The notes: generated by a model not told the origin, from the sequence alone. 64,000 nt of DNA from Pseudomonas taetrolens (GCF_900475285.1 NZ_LS483370.1:2184001-2248000), one strand, 5' to 3'; shown: positions 28,220 to 37,863, numbered from the stretch's first letter. Translations and numbers: made by a program.

Positions 28220-29824
28220 ATGACTTCCAGCCTGCAAGCAATGCCCCGCGCGGCCCTCAACCTGCCGCGTTCGATTCCCGACCTGCTGCTCAGCGCCGCG
28301 CAGCAACATGCCGGGCGTACAGCGATTGAAGAAAATGGCGAGTGCACCGACTACCGGGATTTGCCGCTACTGGCGCTGGCCGTGACCCGTAGCCTGATGG
28401 CCCGGGGCATTGGCAAGGGTGACCGGGTGGCAATCTGGGCACCCAATGGCCGGGCATGGATCATCGCCGCCCTGGGTATCCACTGTGCAGGGGCGGTGAT
28501 GGTTCCGATCAATACCCGCATGAAGGGCATCGAGGCGGCAGACATCCTGCTGCGTAGCGGCGCGCGTTTACTGTTCGTGCAGCCGACATTCCTGGGGACC
28601 GACTACCTGGCGTTACTGGCGCCGCATCGCCCGGCCAGCCTTGAGCATCAGGTGCTGCTGGGCGGGGTGTCAGGCCACGACTCGGCGGACATGGTCTGGG
28701 ATGAATTTCTGGCCCAGGGCAGCGTTATCAGTGAAGCGGCTGCCCGCCAACGTGCCGCCGGTGTGGGCGCTGATGACCTCAGTGATCTGCTGTTTACCTC
28801 CGGCACCACGGGCAAGCCTAAAGGCGTGATGAGCGCTCACGGGCAAAACATCCGGGCCTTCAGCGAGTACGTCAATGTCATCGGGCTGGAGGCTGGCGAT
28901 CGCTATCTGGTGATCAACCCGTTTTTTCATGCCTTCGGCTACAAGGCCGGCTGGCTGACCTGCCTGTTGGCCGGCGCGACGATCTTGCCGCATCCGGTGT
29001 TCGATGCCGAAGCTGTGTTCCAGCGCATTGCTGCCGAGCGCATCAATGTGCTGCCGGGGCCGCCGACCCTTTACCTGTCGATGCTGGCTCACCCGAAACT
29101 GGCTGAAACCGACCTGTCGAGCCTGCGGATTGCGGTCACGGGGGCGGCGACCATTCCGCCGATCCTGATCGAGCGCATGCGCCAGGAACTGGGGTTCTCG
29201 GTGGTGACAACCGCCTACGGCCTGACCGAATGCGGTGGCCTGGCGACTATCTGCGACCCGGCCGACCCGGCCACCACCATCGCCGGTACCAGTGGACGAG
29301 CGATCCCGGGTACAGAAGTGAGCATTCGCGATCCGCAAAACCGCGCGTTGGCAGCGGGCATGACCGGCGAGATCTGCCTGCGCGGTTTTCATGTGATGAA
29401 AGGGTACTTCGAAGATCCCGCCGCCACTGCTGAAACCATCGACAGTGATGGCTGGCTGCACACCGGCGACATTGGCGAACTGGACGCAGCGGGAAACCTG
29501 CGGATCACGGATCGCCTGAAAGACATGTTCATCGTCGGGGGCTTCAATTGCTATCCGGCCGAAATTGAAGCCGGCTTGATCGAGCACCCGGCCATTGCCC
29601 AAGTGGCCGTGATCGGTGTGCCTGACGAGCGCATGGGTGAGGTGGGGTGTGCGTGCGTGGTCTTGCGTCATGACCAGCAACTGGACGAAGCCGGATTGAT
29701 TCAATGGGCACGCGAGCACATGGCCAACTACAAAGTGCCGCGTCGGGTGCGGTTCTATGACGCTTTGCCGGTGAATGCCTCAAACAAAGTGGCGAAGAAC
29801 GAACTGCGCGCGAGCGTGGTGTAA
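28220..29824 (+). CDS. fadD3: FadD3-type acyl-CoA ligase for the C/D-ring propionate
   Basis: A 534-residue AMP-forming ligase. Core motifs are FTSGTTGKPKG, INPFFHAFGYKAGW, TAYGLTECGG, DGWLHTGDIG and ITDRLKDMFIVGGFNCYP. Similarity in register to mycobacterial FadD3 is strong through the central region (NPFFHxFGYKAG, LPGPPTxY, AVTGAATxP), so it most likely activates HIP, the indane propionate left after loss of rings A and B. The ATG at 28220 is 19 bases after kshB. A bidirectional terminator follows, ending the hsaA unit. Confidence 0.88.
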   Translation: MTSSLQAMPRAALNLPRSIPDLLLSAAQQHAGRTAIEENGECTDYRDLPLLALAVTRSLMARGIGKGDRVAIWAPNGRAWIIAALGIHCAGAVMVPINTRMKGIEAADILLRSGARLLFVQPTFLGTDYLALLAPHRPASLEHQVLLGGVSGHDSADMVWDEFLAQGSVISEAAARQRAAGVGADDLSDLLFTSGTTGKPKGVMSAHGQNIRAFSEYVNVIGLEAGDRYLVINPFFHAFGYKAGWLTCLLAGATILPHPVFDAEAVFQRIAAERINVLPGPPTLYLSMLAHPKLAETDLSSLRIAVTGAATIPPILIERMRQELGFSVVTTAYGLTECGGLATICDPADPATTIAGTSGRAIPGTEVSIRDPQNRALAAGMTGEICLRGFHVMKGYFEDPAATAETIDSDGWLHTGDIGELDAAGNLRITDRLKDMFIVGGFNCYPAEIEAGLIEHPAIAQVAVIGVPDERMGEVGCACVVLRHDQQLDEAGLIQWAREHMANYKVPRRVRFYDALPVNASNKVAKNELRASVV

Positions 29825-29832
29825 CCCACCCG

Positions 29833-29863
29833 AAAAGCCCCTCCCGGACGGTGAGGGGCTTTT
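29833..29863. terminator. Bidirectional terminator between convergent genes
   Basis: AAAAGCCCCTC, 8-base loop, GAGGGGCTTTT between the 3' ends of fadD3 and the crotonase. Confidence 0.88.
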
Positions 29864-29875
29864 ACTTGCTGGGGC

Positions 29876-30661
29876 TCAGTGCCCTTCAAACACGGCCGGG
29901 CGTTTTTCGATGAATGCCAGCATCCCTTCTTTCTGATCGCGGGACGCAAACAACAGGGCATTGGCTTTGCGTTCCAGGGCCAGGCCCGTTTCGAGGGGGG
30001 CGTCCACCCCGGCCAGTATCACTTCCTTGATCTGCTCAGCGGCGAGCGGTGGCATGGCGGCAATCAGGCTGGCCATTTCCAGGGCGTGCGCCTGGACTTT
30101 TTCATCGGCCACAACGTCGCTCACCAGCCCGGCCACCCACGCTTCTTCAGCGGTAATCGGCTGCCCGGTCAGGGCCATGCGCATGGCCTTGGCCTTGCCG
30201 ACGGCGCGGACCAGACGTTGGGTGCCGCCGATGCCGGGCATGATCCCGATCCGGATCTCCGGCTGGCAAAATTTGGCGCTGTGCCCGGCCACGATGATGT
30301 CGGCCAGCATCGCGAGCTCACAGCCACCGCCATAGGCGTAACCGCACACTGCGGCAATCACTGGCTTGGGGCAATGCTGGATCGGTGCCCAGACCCGCTC
30401 GGTATGCCGCTGGTAGATGTCGATCGGGCCGACCCCCGCCATGCTGTTGATGTCTCCCCCGGCGGCAAACACCTTGTCGCCGCCCGTAAGCAGGATGCAA
30501 CGAACCTCGGGGTTTTGCGCCAGTTCAACGAAATAGCGCGACAACAGCGCCTGTAATTCAAGGCTCAGGGCATTGGTCGCCTGGGGGCGGTTAAGGCGCA
30601 GCAGGGCCACGCCCGGGGTCGGGAATTCAAGCAATACCGGCGCGGCAGATGGGTCTGACAT
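29876..30661 (-). CDS. Enoyl-CoA hydratase with canonical catalytic residues
   Basis: A 261-residue crotonase. The oxyanion-hole segment FAAGGDI (around 65-71) and both catalytic glutamates are present: Glu115 in GGGCELAML and Glu135 in CQPEIRIGIMPGIGGTQRL. So a normal syn-hydration of an enoyl-CoA is expected, for example in side-chain or C/D-ring beta-oxidation. The start at 30661 has GAGG six bases upstream. It is divergent from the SDR at 30805 and shares the bidirectional motif at 30731-30750. Confidence 0.88.
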   Translation of the reverse strand: MSDPSAAPVLLEFPTPGVALLRLNRPQATNALSLELQALLSRYFVELAQNPEVRCILLTGGDKVFAAGGDINSMAGVGPIDIYQRHTERVWAPIQHCPKPVIAAVCGYAYGGGCELAMLADIIVAGHSAKFCQPEIRIGIMPGIGGTQRLVRAVGKAKAMRMALTGQPITAEEAWVAGLVSDVVADEKVQAHALEMASLIAAMPPLAAEQIKEVILAGVDAPLETGLALERKANALLFASRDQKEGMLAFIEKRPAVFEGH

Positions 30662-30730
30662 GGGGTTCCTCATTAACAGGGGCTGTCACCACAGCGTGCG
30701 CTGGATTGTTGCGTTGGTACGTCAGTGCTT

Positions 30731-30750
30731 CATCGTCCATTCAGACGACG
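30731..30750. promoter_or_regulatory. Shared cluster motif, site 3 (bidirectional)
   Basis: The plus reading ATCGTCCATTCAGACGACG and the minus reading GTCGTCTGAATGGACGATG both match the consensus. The distances are 54 bases to the SDR at 30805 and 69 bases to the crotonase start at 30661. Confidence 0.7.
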
Positions 30751-30804
30751 AGCAGCCCCGGGAATGTCCCTAGAGTGGCTCCATCAGTAGAAAAGGAGCA
30801 CGTC

Positions 30805-31590
30805 ATGGGGCAACTCTCAGGGCTGGACTACAGCGGCAAGGTGGTGCTGGTCACCGGCGGTACCAAAGGCATCGGTGCAGGTATTGCCTGCAGTTTTCTG
30901 GAAGCCGGGGCACAGGTGATCGTGTGCGGCAGGACGGCACCTGAAGTATTACCCCGGGCGGGTTCGGCGCAGGCCGTGTTCATGGCTGCGGATGTGCGTG
31001 ACCTGGATTCGCTCAAGGCGTTGTTCGATGGCATTCGTGCTGACTTCGGTCGCCTCGATGTGCTGATCAACAATGCGGGAGGCAGCCCTGCGGCCGAGGC
31101 TGGCAGCGCTTCACCCCGGTTTCATGAAGGCATTATCCGCCTCAATCTGATTGCCCCCTTGAACGTCGCGCAGCAGGCCAACGCCTTGATGCAGCAACAG
31201 GTCGAAGGCGGCTGCATTGTGTTTATCGGCAGCATCAGCGCCTTGCGTGCATCGCCCGGTACGGCGGCGTACGGCGCGGCCAAGGCCGGCGTGCTGGCGC
31301 TGGTGCAATCACTGGCCGTTGAGTGGGCACCCAAGGTGCGTGTGGTTGCGGTCAGCCCCGGGTTGGTCCGTACCGAACAGTCGCACCTGCATTACGGCGA
31401 CGAACACGGGGTTGCGGCGGTCAGCGCAGGGATTCCGGCTGGCCGTATGGCGCTGCCGGAGGACATCGGCAACGCCTGCCTGTTTATCGCTTCACCGATG
31501 GCGGGTTATGCCAGCGGCTGCAATTTGTTGTTACACGGTGGCGGTGAACGCCCGGCATTTCTGGGTGCGGCGCAGAGCGCAGGGCACTGA
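30805..31590 (+). CDS. Short-chain dehydrogenase leading the side-chain operon
   Basis: A 261-residue classical SDR with TGGTKGIGAG, NNAGG, Ser in IGSISALRA and Tyr-Lys in AAYGAAKAG. The late VRTEQSHLHYGDE and LLLHGGGERPAF segments resemble SDRs of the mycobacterial C/D-ring (KstR2-controlled) gene group as I recall them. It may oxidise a hydroxyacyl-CoA or a ring hydroxyl. AAGGAGC lies 5 bases before the ATG at 30805. It heads a unit running to 40755. Confidence 0.75.
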   Translation: MGQLSGLDYSGKVVLVTGGTKGIGAGIACSFLEAGAQVIVCGRTAPEVLPRAGSAQAVFMAADVRDLDSLKALFDGIRADFGRLDVLINNAGGSPAAEAGSASPRFHEGIIRLNLIAPLNVAQQANALMQQQVEGGCIVFIGSISALRASPGTAAYGAAKAGVLALVQSLAVEWAPKVRVVAVSPGLVRTEQSHLHYGDEHGVAAVSAGIPAGRMALPEDIGNACLFIASPMAGYASGCNLLLHGGGERPAFLGAAQSAGH

Positions 31591-31644
31591 TCGACCTTCA
31601 GCGGCGACCAGTGGGTTGCCGCTCTCAAGACGCAGGAGACGAAC

Positions 31645-32622
31645 TTGGCTGATTCTCAATTGCTAACCGACGTACGCGCCCTGGTGGGGCGTGAATATGG
31701 TCGCGTGTACGCCTGGGACGAAGTCAACGCCCCGATGATTCGCCAGTGGTGCGAGATCATGGGCGTGGACAATCCGCTGTACACAGATCCGGCTTTTGCC
31801 GCCAACAGCCCGCAGGACGGTCTGGTCGCACCCGCATCGATGTTGCAGGTGTGGTGCATGGAAGGTTTCCACGCGAACAACTACCCGCCGGGCTCAACCG
31901 CCGAAAACCCTTACGAAGTGCTCAAGCTGATTGAGTCGTACGGCTATGCCTCAGTGGTCGCGGTCAACTCCGAGCTGACTTTCAACCGCAACCTGCGTCC
32001 CGGTGAAAAGCTCTACTACACCACGCGCCTGGACTCGGTGGGCGACGAGAAAACCACGGGGCTCGGCACCGGGTTCTTTGTCACGCTGGTGATGAGCTAC
32101 TTCGTCGAGCACAAAAGTGGCGACGAAGCGGTCGGGGAACTGTTGTTTCGCGTGTTCAAGTTCCGTCCGGCTACTCGGCACGGGGTGGAAGCGGCGCCGG
32201 CCAAGGTCGAGGCAGCACCTGTCGTCAAGCGGCCCAAGCCGGGCATCAGCGATGACACCCGTTTCTTCTGGGATGGCTGCGATGCCGGCAAGTTGCTGAT
32301 CCAGCGCTGCACGCAATGCCAGACCCTGCGCCATCCTCCGGCGCCGGTCTGCATCGACTGCCATTCCTTCGATTGGGACACGGTCGAGGCCAGCGGGCGT
32401 GCCAGTTTGTATTCGTTCGTGATCATGCATTACCCCGAAGTGGCACCGTTCGATCACCCCAACCCGATCGGCCTGATCGAGCTGGAGGAGGGCGTACGTC
32501 TGGTGGCCGGGCTAGTGGGGATCGAGCGCGAGGCGTTGAGTATCGGTCAGCCCCTGCAGCTTGAGTTCCAGACTTTCGACGGTGAGTTGACCTTGCCAAT
32601 GTTCCGGCCTGCAGCCGAGTAA
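31645..32622 (+). CDS. MaoC-DUF35 fusion, ChsH2-like hydratase/aldolase subunit
   Basis: A 325-residue protein with an N-terminal MaoC hot-dog domain (about 1-175) and a C-terminal DUF35 domain with a zinc ribbon (Cys222, 225, 236, 239) plus OB fold. At the hydratase signature the catalytic Asp and His are replaced by Val41 and Tyr46 (GVDNPLYTD), so this half is probably structural. The small MaoC at 33737 keeps both residues, as in mycobacterial ChsH1-ChsH2. The DUF35 part should pair with the Ltp2-like aldolase at 34175. The start is TTG at 31645 with GGAG 6 bases upstream. Pseudomonas Shy1 is a likely counterpart. Confidence 0.85.
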   Translation: MADSQLLTDVRALVGREYGRVYAWDEVNAPMIRQWCEIMGVDNPLYTDPAFAANSPQDGLVAPASMLQVWCMEGFHANNYPPGSTAENPYEVLKLIESYGYASVVAVNSELTFNRNLRPGEKLYYTTRLDSVGDEKTTGLGTGFFVTLVMSYFVEHKSGDEAVGELLFRVFKFRPATRHGVEAAPAKVEAAPVVKRPKPGISDDTRFFWDGCDAGKLLIQRCTQCQTLRHPPAPVCIDCHSFDWDTVEASGRASLYSFVIMHYPEVAPFDHPNPIGLIELEEGVRLVAGLVGIEREALSIGQPLQLEFQTFDGELTLPMFRPAAE

Positions 32623-32631
32623 GGGGGCAGC

Positions 32632-33765
32632 ATGGACTTTGAATTGACCGAGGATCAGAGCGCCATCGCGCAAATGGCCGGCAGCGTGTTTGCCGACTAT
32701 TGCACGGATGATCGCCTGCGCCAGTTTGATACCAGCGATGCGGCATTTATGCAGCCGCTGTGGCAACTGTGCGTGGAGACTGGTCTGCAAGCCCTGGCCA
32801 TCCCGCAAGCACAGGGTGGCAGCGGGCTGGGCATGACTGAGCTGATGCAGGTATTGCAGGCACAGGGCGGGGCGCTGGGTCAGGTGCCGCTGTGGCGGCA
32901 TCAACTGGCAGCGGCCACTTTGGCGCACGGTGCCGACCCGGCATTGCTGGCGTGGGCGAGCGAGGCGGCGGCAGGGAATGCGCTGTTGACCCTGGACCTC
33001 AATGGTTTGAGCAGCGCCCGGGGTATCGAGCTGCACGCCACGGCCCACGAGGGCGGCTGGCAACTGGACGGGCGGGTGGCGGCATTGGCGCTGGCCGAGG
33101 AATCGCAAGCGGCCTTGCTGTTGGTCAGCGTTGACGGTCAGCCGCGTTTGGCGCTGGTCGAACTGGCGGCAAAAGCGATCACTTGCGTGCCAGGAAGGAT
33201 GACTCACGGCGAAGCGATCGCTGATGTGCACATTGATGGCCTGCACGTTCCCTCCAGCCATTTGCTGGCGCCAACGGCCCTGAGCTGGCTTGAGCCGCGC
33301 AGCATCGCGGCCCTGGCCGCCCTGCAACTGGGCGTCAGCACCGAGCAGATTCGCCGCACCGTGGAATACGTCACCGACCGCCGCCAGTTCGATCGCAGCA
33401 TCGGCAGTTTCCAGGCGGTGCAGATGAGCATGGCCAACGCCCATATCGCGCTCGAAGCCTTGCGCAGTTGCCTGTGGCAGTTGTGCTATCGCCTGGATGC
33501 CGGATTGCCTGCGCCCTCCGAGGCATTGGCCACGGCGTGGCAGGCCTGTGAAGCGGGCCACTTGATCGGGCATAACGCCCAGCACGTACACGGCGGTATC
33601 GGTGTCGACCTGACATACCCGATGCATCGCTATCTCTATTGGAGCCGCGCCCTGGGCAGTGCCTTGGGCGGTTCGGCAGCAAGCCTGGAACGCCTCGGCG
33701 ATTGGCTGAGCGACAACGACAAGCTGGGATGGAAATATGACCTCGAAGAACACCAAGCGCTTTGA
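32632..33765 (+). CDS. Acyl-CoA dehydrogenase subunit lacking the SEPxAGSD motif
   Basis: A 377-residue acyl-CoA dehydrogenase-fold protein. The mid-domain motif SEPxAGSD is missing, while the C-terminal HVHGGIGVDLTYP (normally the FAD-contacting QxHGGxG loop) and RRQFDRSIGSFQAVQ are kept. The complementary pattern is seen in the product of 35364. Steroid acyl-CoA dehydrogenases are often alpha2beta2 heteromers of such unequal subunits. It would desaturate a side-chain acyl-CoA. It overlaps the small MaoC gene by 29 bases. Confidence 0.82.
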   Translation: MDFELTEDQSAIAQMAGSVFADYCTDDRLRQFDTSDAAFMQPLWQLCVETGLQALAIPQAQGGSGLGMTELMQVLQAQGGALGQVPLWRHQLAAATLAHGADPALLAWASEAAAGNALLTLDLNGLSSARGIELHATAHEGGWQLDGRVAALALAEESQAALLLVSVDGQPRLALVELAAKAITCVPGRMTHGEAIADVHIDGLHVPSSHLLAPTALSWLEPRSIAALAALQLGVSTEQIRRTVEYVTDRRQFDRSIGSFQAVQMSMANAHIALEALRSCLWQLCYRLDAGLPAPSEALATAWQACEAGHLIGHNAQHVHGGIGVDLTYPMHRYLYWSRALGSALGGSAASLERLGDWLSDNDKLGWKYDLEEHQAL

Positions 33766-34156
33766 TGACGTGCGCCCCGGCGAAACCCTGCCGGCGCTTG
33801 CGATCCCGATTACCGTGGGCCTGGTGACAGGCGGGGCGATTGCCACCCGTGATTATTTTCCGGGCCACCATGATCTGAACGCTGCCCAGGCCCTCGGCTC
33901 GCCGCACATCTTCATGAACATCCTCACCACCAACGGGCTGGTGCAACGGTATGTCGAAGCATGGGCCGGCCCTGAAGCGCGATTTGCTTCGCTGAAGATC
34001 AAGCTCGGCGCACCGAACTACCCGGGTGACTGCATGACGTTCAATGGCGCCGTCACCCATCAGGATCCTGCCACCCGCACGGTGGAAATAACCCTCAGCG
34101 GCAAAAATTCGATGGGCAACCACGTGACCGGTACGGTCGCGCTGGTTCTGCCCTGA
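33737..34156 (+). CDS. Small MaoC hydratase subunit, ChsH1-like
   Basis: A 139-residue single hot-dog protein. The catalytic dyad is present as Asp39 and His44 in TRDYFPGHHD. It is expected to form a heterotetramer with the MaoC-DUF35 protein at 31645, whose own dyad is lost, and to hydrate the enoyl-CoA of the isopropyl side chain before aldol cleavage. Its start lies inside the end of the preceding gene, suggesting coupled translation. Confidence 0.85.
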   Translation: MTSKNTKRFDDVRPGETLPALAIPITVGLVTGGAIATRDYFPGHHDLNAAQALGSPHIFMNILTTNGLVQRYVEAWAGPEARFASLKIKLGAPNYPGDCMTFNGAVTHQDPATRTVEITLSGKNSMGNHVTGTVALVLP

Positions 34157-34174
34157 TAGCGGGAGACAGCACAC

Positions 34175-35353
34175 ATGACGCAATCGTCACTTTCCGGCAG
34201 TGCCGCCATTGTTGGCCTGGGCGCGACCGAATTTTCGAAAAACTCCGGGCGCACCGAACTTCGCCTGGCGCTGGAAGCTACGCTGGCGGCTCTCAAGGAT
34301 GCCGGCATCGATCCGTCCGAAGTCGAAGGCTTCAGCTCTTACTCCGTGGACAAAGTCCCGGAGTATGAGATCGCTCGCTTGCTGGGCTGCAAGGACGTCA
34401 AGTTCTTCTCCCAGGTGCCCCACGGCGGCGGTGCTGCCTGTGCTCCGATCATGCATGCGGCAATGGCCGTCGCCACGGGCGTGGCCAAAGTCGTGGTGGT
34501 GTACCGCGCCATGAACGAACGCTCGTGGTATCGCTTCGGCAGCGGCAGCTATGGCTTTGCCTCCACGCCGATTTTCGAGAACGTCAACTACGGCTGGTAC
34601 ATGCCGCACGGCCTGCATACACCGGCATCCTGGGTCGGCATGTTCGCCCAGCGCTACATGCACACCTACGGCGCTACGTCCGAAGACTTCGGCCGTGTTG
34701 CCGTGGCCGTGCGGGACTTTGCCGCCACCAACCCGGCGGCGTTCTTCTACGGCAAGCCGATCACTCTGGAAGAACATCAGGCTTCGCGCTGGATCTGTGA
34801 GCCCTTGCACCTGCTCGATTGCTGCCAGGAATCCGACGGCGCAGTGGCCATGGTGATTACCTCGGCCGAACGCGCCAAGGACCTGCGCCAAAAGCCGGTG
34901 ACGATCAAGGCCGGTTCCCAGGGCATCACCTCGGGTCAGCAAATCATGACCTCGTTCTACCGCGACGATATCACCGGCTTGCCGGAGATGGGCGTGGTGG
35001 CCAAAGAACTGTATCGCCAGTCGGGCCTGGGCCCGCAAGCCCTGCAGACGGCGATCATCTATGACCACTTCACACCGTTTGTCCTGCCGCAACTGGAAGA
35101 GTTCGGCTTGTGCGAGCGCGGAGAAGCCAAGGAATTCATTCGCGCCGGGCATCACGCGCGGGGCGGCAAGTTCCCGATCAATACCCACGGCGGGCAATTG
35201 GGCGAGGCCTATATCCACGGCATGAACGGTGTGGCTGAAGCGGTGCGCCAGGTACGTGGCACGGCGGTCAACCAGGTCGACAACGTGGAAAACGTTCTGG
35301 TAACCGCCGGCACTGGTGTACCTACCAGCGGCCTGATTCTTGGCACAGCCTGA
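34175..35353 (+). CDS. Thiolase-fold steroid side-chain aldolase (Ltp2/Sal1 type)
   Basis: A 392-residue thiolase-superfamily protein. The position of the usual acylated Cys is Gly86 in VPHGGGAACAP, so it should not be a thiolase. Conserved Tyr- and His-bearing segments YDHFTPF and NTHGGQLGEAYIHGMNGVAEAVRQ match Ltp2-like retro-aldolases, which release propionyl-CoA from the C22 side chain and leave a 17-keto steroid or aldehyde. Pseudomonas Sal1 is the likely counterpart. The partner DUF35 domain is encoded at 31645. Confidence 0.85.
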   Translation: MTQSSLSGSAAIVGLGATEFSKNSGRTELRLALEATLAALKDAGIDPSEVEGFSSYSVDKVPEYEIARLLGCKDVKFFSQVPHGGGAACAPIMHAAMAVATGVAKVVVVYRAMNERSWYRFGSGSYGFASTPIFENVNYGWYMPHGLHTPASWVGMFAQRYMHTYGATSEDFGRVAVAVRDFAATNPAAFFYGKPITLEEHQASRWICEPLHLLDCCQESDGAVAMVITSAERAKDLRQKPVTIKAGSQGITSGQQIMTSFYRDDITGLPEMGVVAKELYRQSGLGPQALQTAIIYDHFTPFVLPQLEEFGLCERGEAKEFIRAGHHARGGKFPINTHGGQLGEAYIHGMNGVAEAVRQVRGTAVNQVDNVENVLVTAGTGVPTSGLILGTA

Positions 35354-35363
35354 GGGGATTCCC

Positions 35364-36533
35364 ATGTTCGTCGACCTCACACCCGAACAACATGCCCTGC
35401 GCCATAAGGTGCGGGACTATTTCCAAAACCTGATGACCCCGCAGCTGCGTGAACAATTGCGCGGTAAAGAGGGCGGCGAACTCTATCGCGACACCATTCG
35501 CCAGATGGGACGCGATGGCTGGCTGGCCGTGGGTTGGCCCAAGGAGTACGGGGGCCAGGGTTACGGCCCGACCGAGCAGTTCATCTTCTTTGAAGAGGCC
35601 AATATTGCCGGTGCTCCGCTGCCATTTGTGACGATCAGCACCGTGGGGCCGGCTCTGATGGCCTACGGCACCGAACTGCAAAAGGCCAAGTTCCTGCCAG
35701 GCATTGCTGCCGGTGAAATCATCTTCGCCATTGGCTATTCCGAGCCTGATGCCGGTAGCGACCTGGCGGTTCTGAAAACCACAGCCCGGCCCGAAGGCGA
35801 TCACTTTGTGGTCAATGGCAACAAACTCTGGACCTCCGGCGCGGAGTCCGCCGATTACATCTGGCTGGCCGCGCGTACCGATCAGGAGCGACCTCGGCAC
35901 AAGGGCGTGTCGATCCTGATTCTGGATACCCGCTCCGAAGGTTTCTCGACCACGGTCATCCCGACCACCAGCAACCCGACAGCGGCCACTTACTACGACA
36001 ACGTGCGCGTACCTGCAGAGATGCTGGTGGGTGAGTTGAACGCTGGCTGGAAGCTGATCACCGCGCAACTCAACCATGAGCGGCTGGGCCTGGGTGCCTG
36101 GTCGGACAAAGTGGTCGGGCTGTTCCGGCGGGTTTTGCTGTGGGCCCGTGAAGCGGATGAACACGGGGTTCGTGCCACTGACAAAGCCTGGGTGCGTGCA
36201 GGTCTGGCGCAGTGTTACGCCCGGCTGGAAGCCATGCGCCTGATCAACTTGCGCATCGCCGCCGACCTGGAGCGCGAGCGCATGGACGTGGCGCTGGCCT
36301 CGACCACCAAGGTTTACGGCTCTGAGTCGGCGATCGAGATCCTGCGGGTACTGAGCACTATTGTCGGTGCCAACGGGCTGGTACGCGGCGGTTCGGCGGC
36401 GTCATTGCTGCAAGGCGATCTGGAGTACGAAGTGCGCGCTTCGGTGACATTGACCTTTGGTGGCGGGACCAACGAAATCCAGCGCGAGCTGATTGCCCAG
36501 TTCGGCCTGGGTATGCCCCGTACACAACGCTGA
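35364..36533 (+). CDS. Acyl-CoA dehydrogenase subunit with SEPxAGSD
   Basis: A 389-residue acyl-CoA dehydrogenase. It keeps SEPDAGSDLAVLKT, NGNKLWTSGAESADY, and ends TFGGGTNEIQRELIAQFGLGMP. The medium-chain type catalytic Glu (YEGT) is absent here (FGGGT); a candidate base is the Glu in LNHERLGLG. It probably forms a heteromer with the protein from 32632, which lacks SEPxAGSD. GAGGGG precedes the ATG at 35364. Confidence 0.85.
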   Translation: MFVDLTPEQHALRHKVRDYFQNLMTPQLREQLRGKEGGELYRDTIRQMGRDGWLAVGWPKEYGGQGYGPTEQFIFFEEANIAGAPLPFVTISTVGPALMAYGTELQKAKFLPGIAAGEIIFAIGYSEPDAGSDLAVLKTTARPEGDHFVVNGNKLWTSGAESADYIWLAARTDQERPRHKGVSILILDTRSEGFSTTVIPTTSNPTAATYYDNVRVPAEMLVGELNAGWKLITAQLNHERLGLGAWSDKVVGLFRRVLLWAREADEHGVRATDKAWVRAGLAQCYARLEAMRLINLRIAADLERERMDVALASTTKVYGSESAIEILRVLSTIVGANGLVRGGSAASLLQGDLEYEVRASVTLTFGGGTNEIQRELIAQFGLGMPRTQR

Positions 36534-36550
36534 TAACGCTGAATACGGTC

Positions 36551-36650
36551 GCCGCTGCCGAGGTACGAGTCTGCGATAAGGGCCGCAGGCCCTTCAAACC
36601 CGGGGGCCGCTTCGCAGCCCATCGCAGCCTCGTGCCTCGGCAGCGGCTAC
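36551..36650. repeat. REP/BIME-like inverted repeat
   Basis: The arms GCCGCTGCCGAGGTACGAG (36551-36569) and CTCGTGCCTCGGCAGCGGC (36629-36647) enclose a smaller hairpin GGGCCGCAGGCCC. It sits between two acyl-CoA dehydrogenase genes inside an apparent operon. Confidence 0.7.
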
Positions 36651-36672
36651 ACGAACCGACAGGTGAAAGAAC

Positions 36673-37863
36673 ATGAGCACGACTGATTCGTTCAGAGAGC
36701 AAACCCGCAGCTGGCTCGAGGCCAACTGCCCGCCGTCGCAGCGCAAGGCCATTCCGGAAGGCGAGTTGGTCTGGGGAGCGAGCGCTGTTGAGTTTCCAAG
36801 TGCGGACGCCCGGCTGTGGTTCGAGCGTATGCGTGACAAGGGCTGGTTTTGCCCGGACTGGCCGCAAGCCTATGGCGGTGCAGGGTTGAGCGCGGAGCAC
36901 AACGCGGTGCTGGAAAGCGAGCTGCGTCGCCTCAAATGCCGTCCGCCACAAATCAACCTGGGAATCTGGATGCTGGGCCCGGTTCTGCTGGAATTCGGCA
37001 CCGAAGAGCAGAAAAAAAACCTGCTGACCCCCATGACCCGTGGCGAAGTGCGCTGGTGCCAGGGGTTCTCCGAGCCCAATGCCGGTTCTGACCTGGCCAG
37101 CCTGAAAACCTCAGCCCGCGATGCCGGCGATCATTTTGTCGTGGACGGCAGCAAGATCTGGACCTCCTACGGCGACAAGTCCGACTGGATGTACGCGCTG
37201 GTGCGCACCGATCCCAAGGCCAGCAAACACGCAGGTATCAGCCTGATTGTGCTCGACATGAACAGCCCGGGTGTGAGCGTGGCACCGATTGATTTGATCA
37301 GCGGAAAATCGGCCTTTTGCCAGGTGTTTTTTGATGGCGTCAAAGTGCCGAAAAGCCAGTTGATCGGCCCGCTGCATGGCGGCTGGAACCTGGCCAAGCG
37401 CCTGTTGCAGCACGAACGCAAAGCCATGTCCAAGTTCGGTGAGTTCAGTTTGCCGACGCACTTCCATCTGTTGCCGCTGGTTCAAGAGTTCTTGCCTGAA
37501 CCGGCCGGTGCGGGTGAATCGGCGCTGGTGGCGCGTGCCGTGGCCAGCGCAATGAATGAGCAGGCCTACAACCTGACCGTGCAGCGCATGGGCGAAGAAG
37601 CCCGTGCCGGGCAGGACGTCAGCGGGCTGATGTCGATCATGAAACTGGTGCATACCGAACAGGAACGCGACAAGTTCGAAGTGCTGCTGGACGTCATGGG
37701 TTACCACGCGCTGGGCTGGGGCAAGGAAGCTTTCAGCTCCCGGGAGCAAGCCATTACCCGTGGCTGGCTGAACAGTTTTGCCCTGACGATTTCCGGCGGC
37801 GCGTCGGAAATCCAGCTCAATGTCATCGCCAAGCGGGTCCTCGGCCTGCCTGAAGCGAAGTAA
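36673..37863 (+). CDS. Acyl-CoA dehydrogenase, FadE30-like subunit
   Basis: A 396-residue acyl-CoA dehydrogenase with WCQGFSEPNAGSDLASLKT and the terminal ISGGASEIQLNVIAKRVLGLP. The WCQG(F/Y)SEP and RVLGLP stretches recall mycobacterial FadE30, which acts on HIP-CoA derivatives. As in the 35364 protein, it pairs in the genome with a subunit lacking SEPxAGSD (37875, 11 bases downstream). The candidate base is the Glu in QHERKAMSK. AGGTG lies upstream of the ATG. Confidence 0.83.
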   Translation: MSTTDSFREQTRSWLEANCPPSQRKAIPEGELVWGASAVEFPSADARLWFERMRDKGWFCPDWPQAYGGAGLSAEHNAVLESELRRLKCRPPQINLGIWMLGPVLLEFGTEEQKKNLLTPMTRGEVRWCQGFSEPNAGSDLASLKTSARDAGDHFVVDGSKIWTSYGDKSDWMYALVRTDPKASKHAGISLIVLDMNSPGVSVAPIDLISGKSAFCQVFFDGVKVPKSQLIGPLHGGWNLAKRLLQHERKAMSKFGEFSLPTHFHLLPLVQEFLPEPAGAGESALVARAVASAMNEQAYNLTVQRMGEEARAGQDVSGLMSIMKLVHTEQERDKFEVLLDVMGYHALGWGKEAFSSREQAITRGWLNSFALTISGGASEIQLNVIAKRVLGLPEAK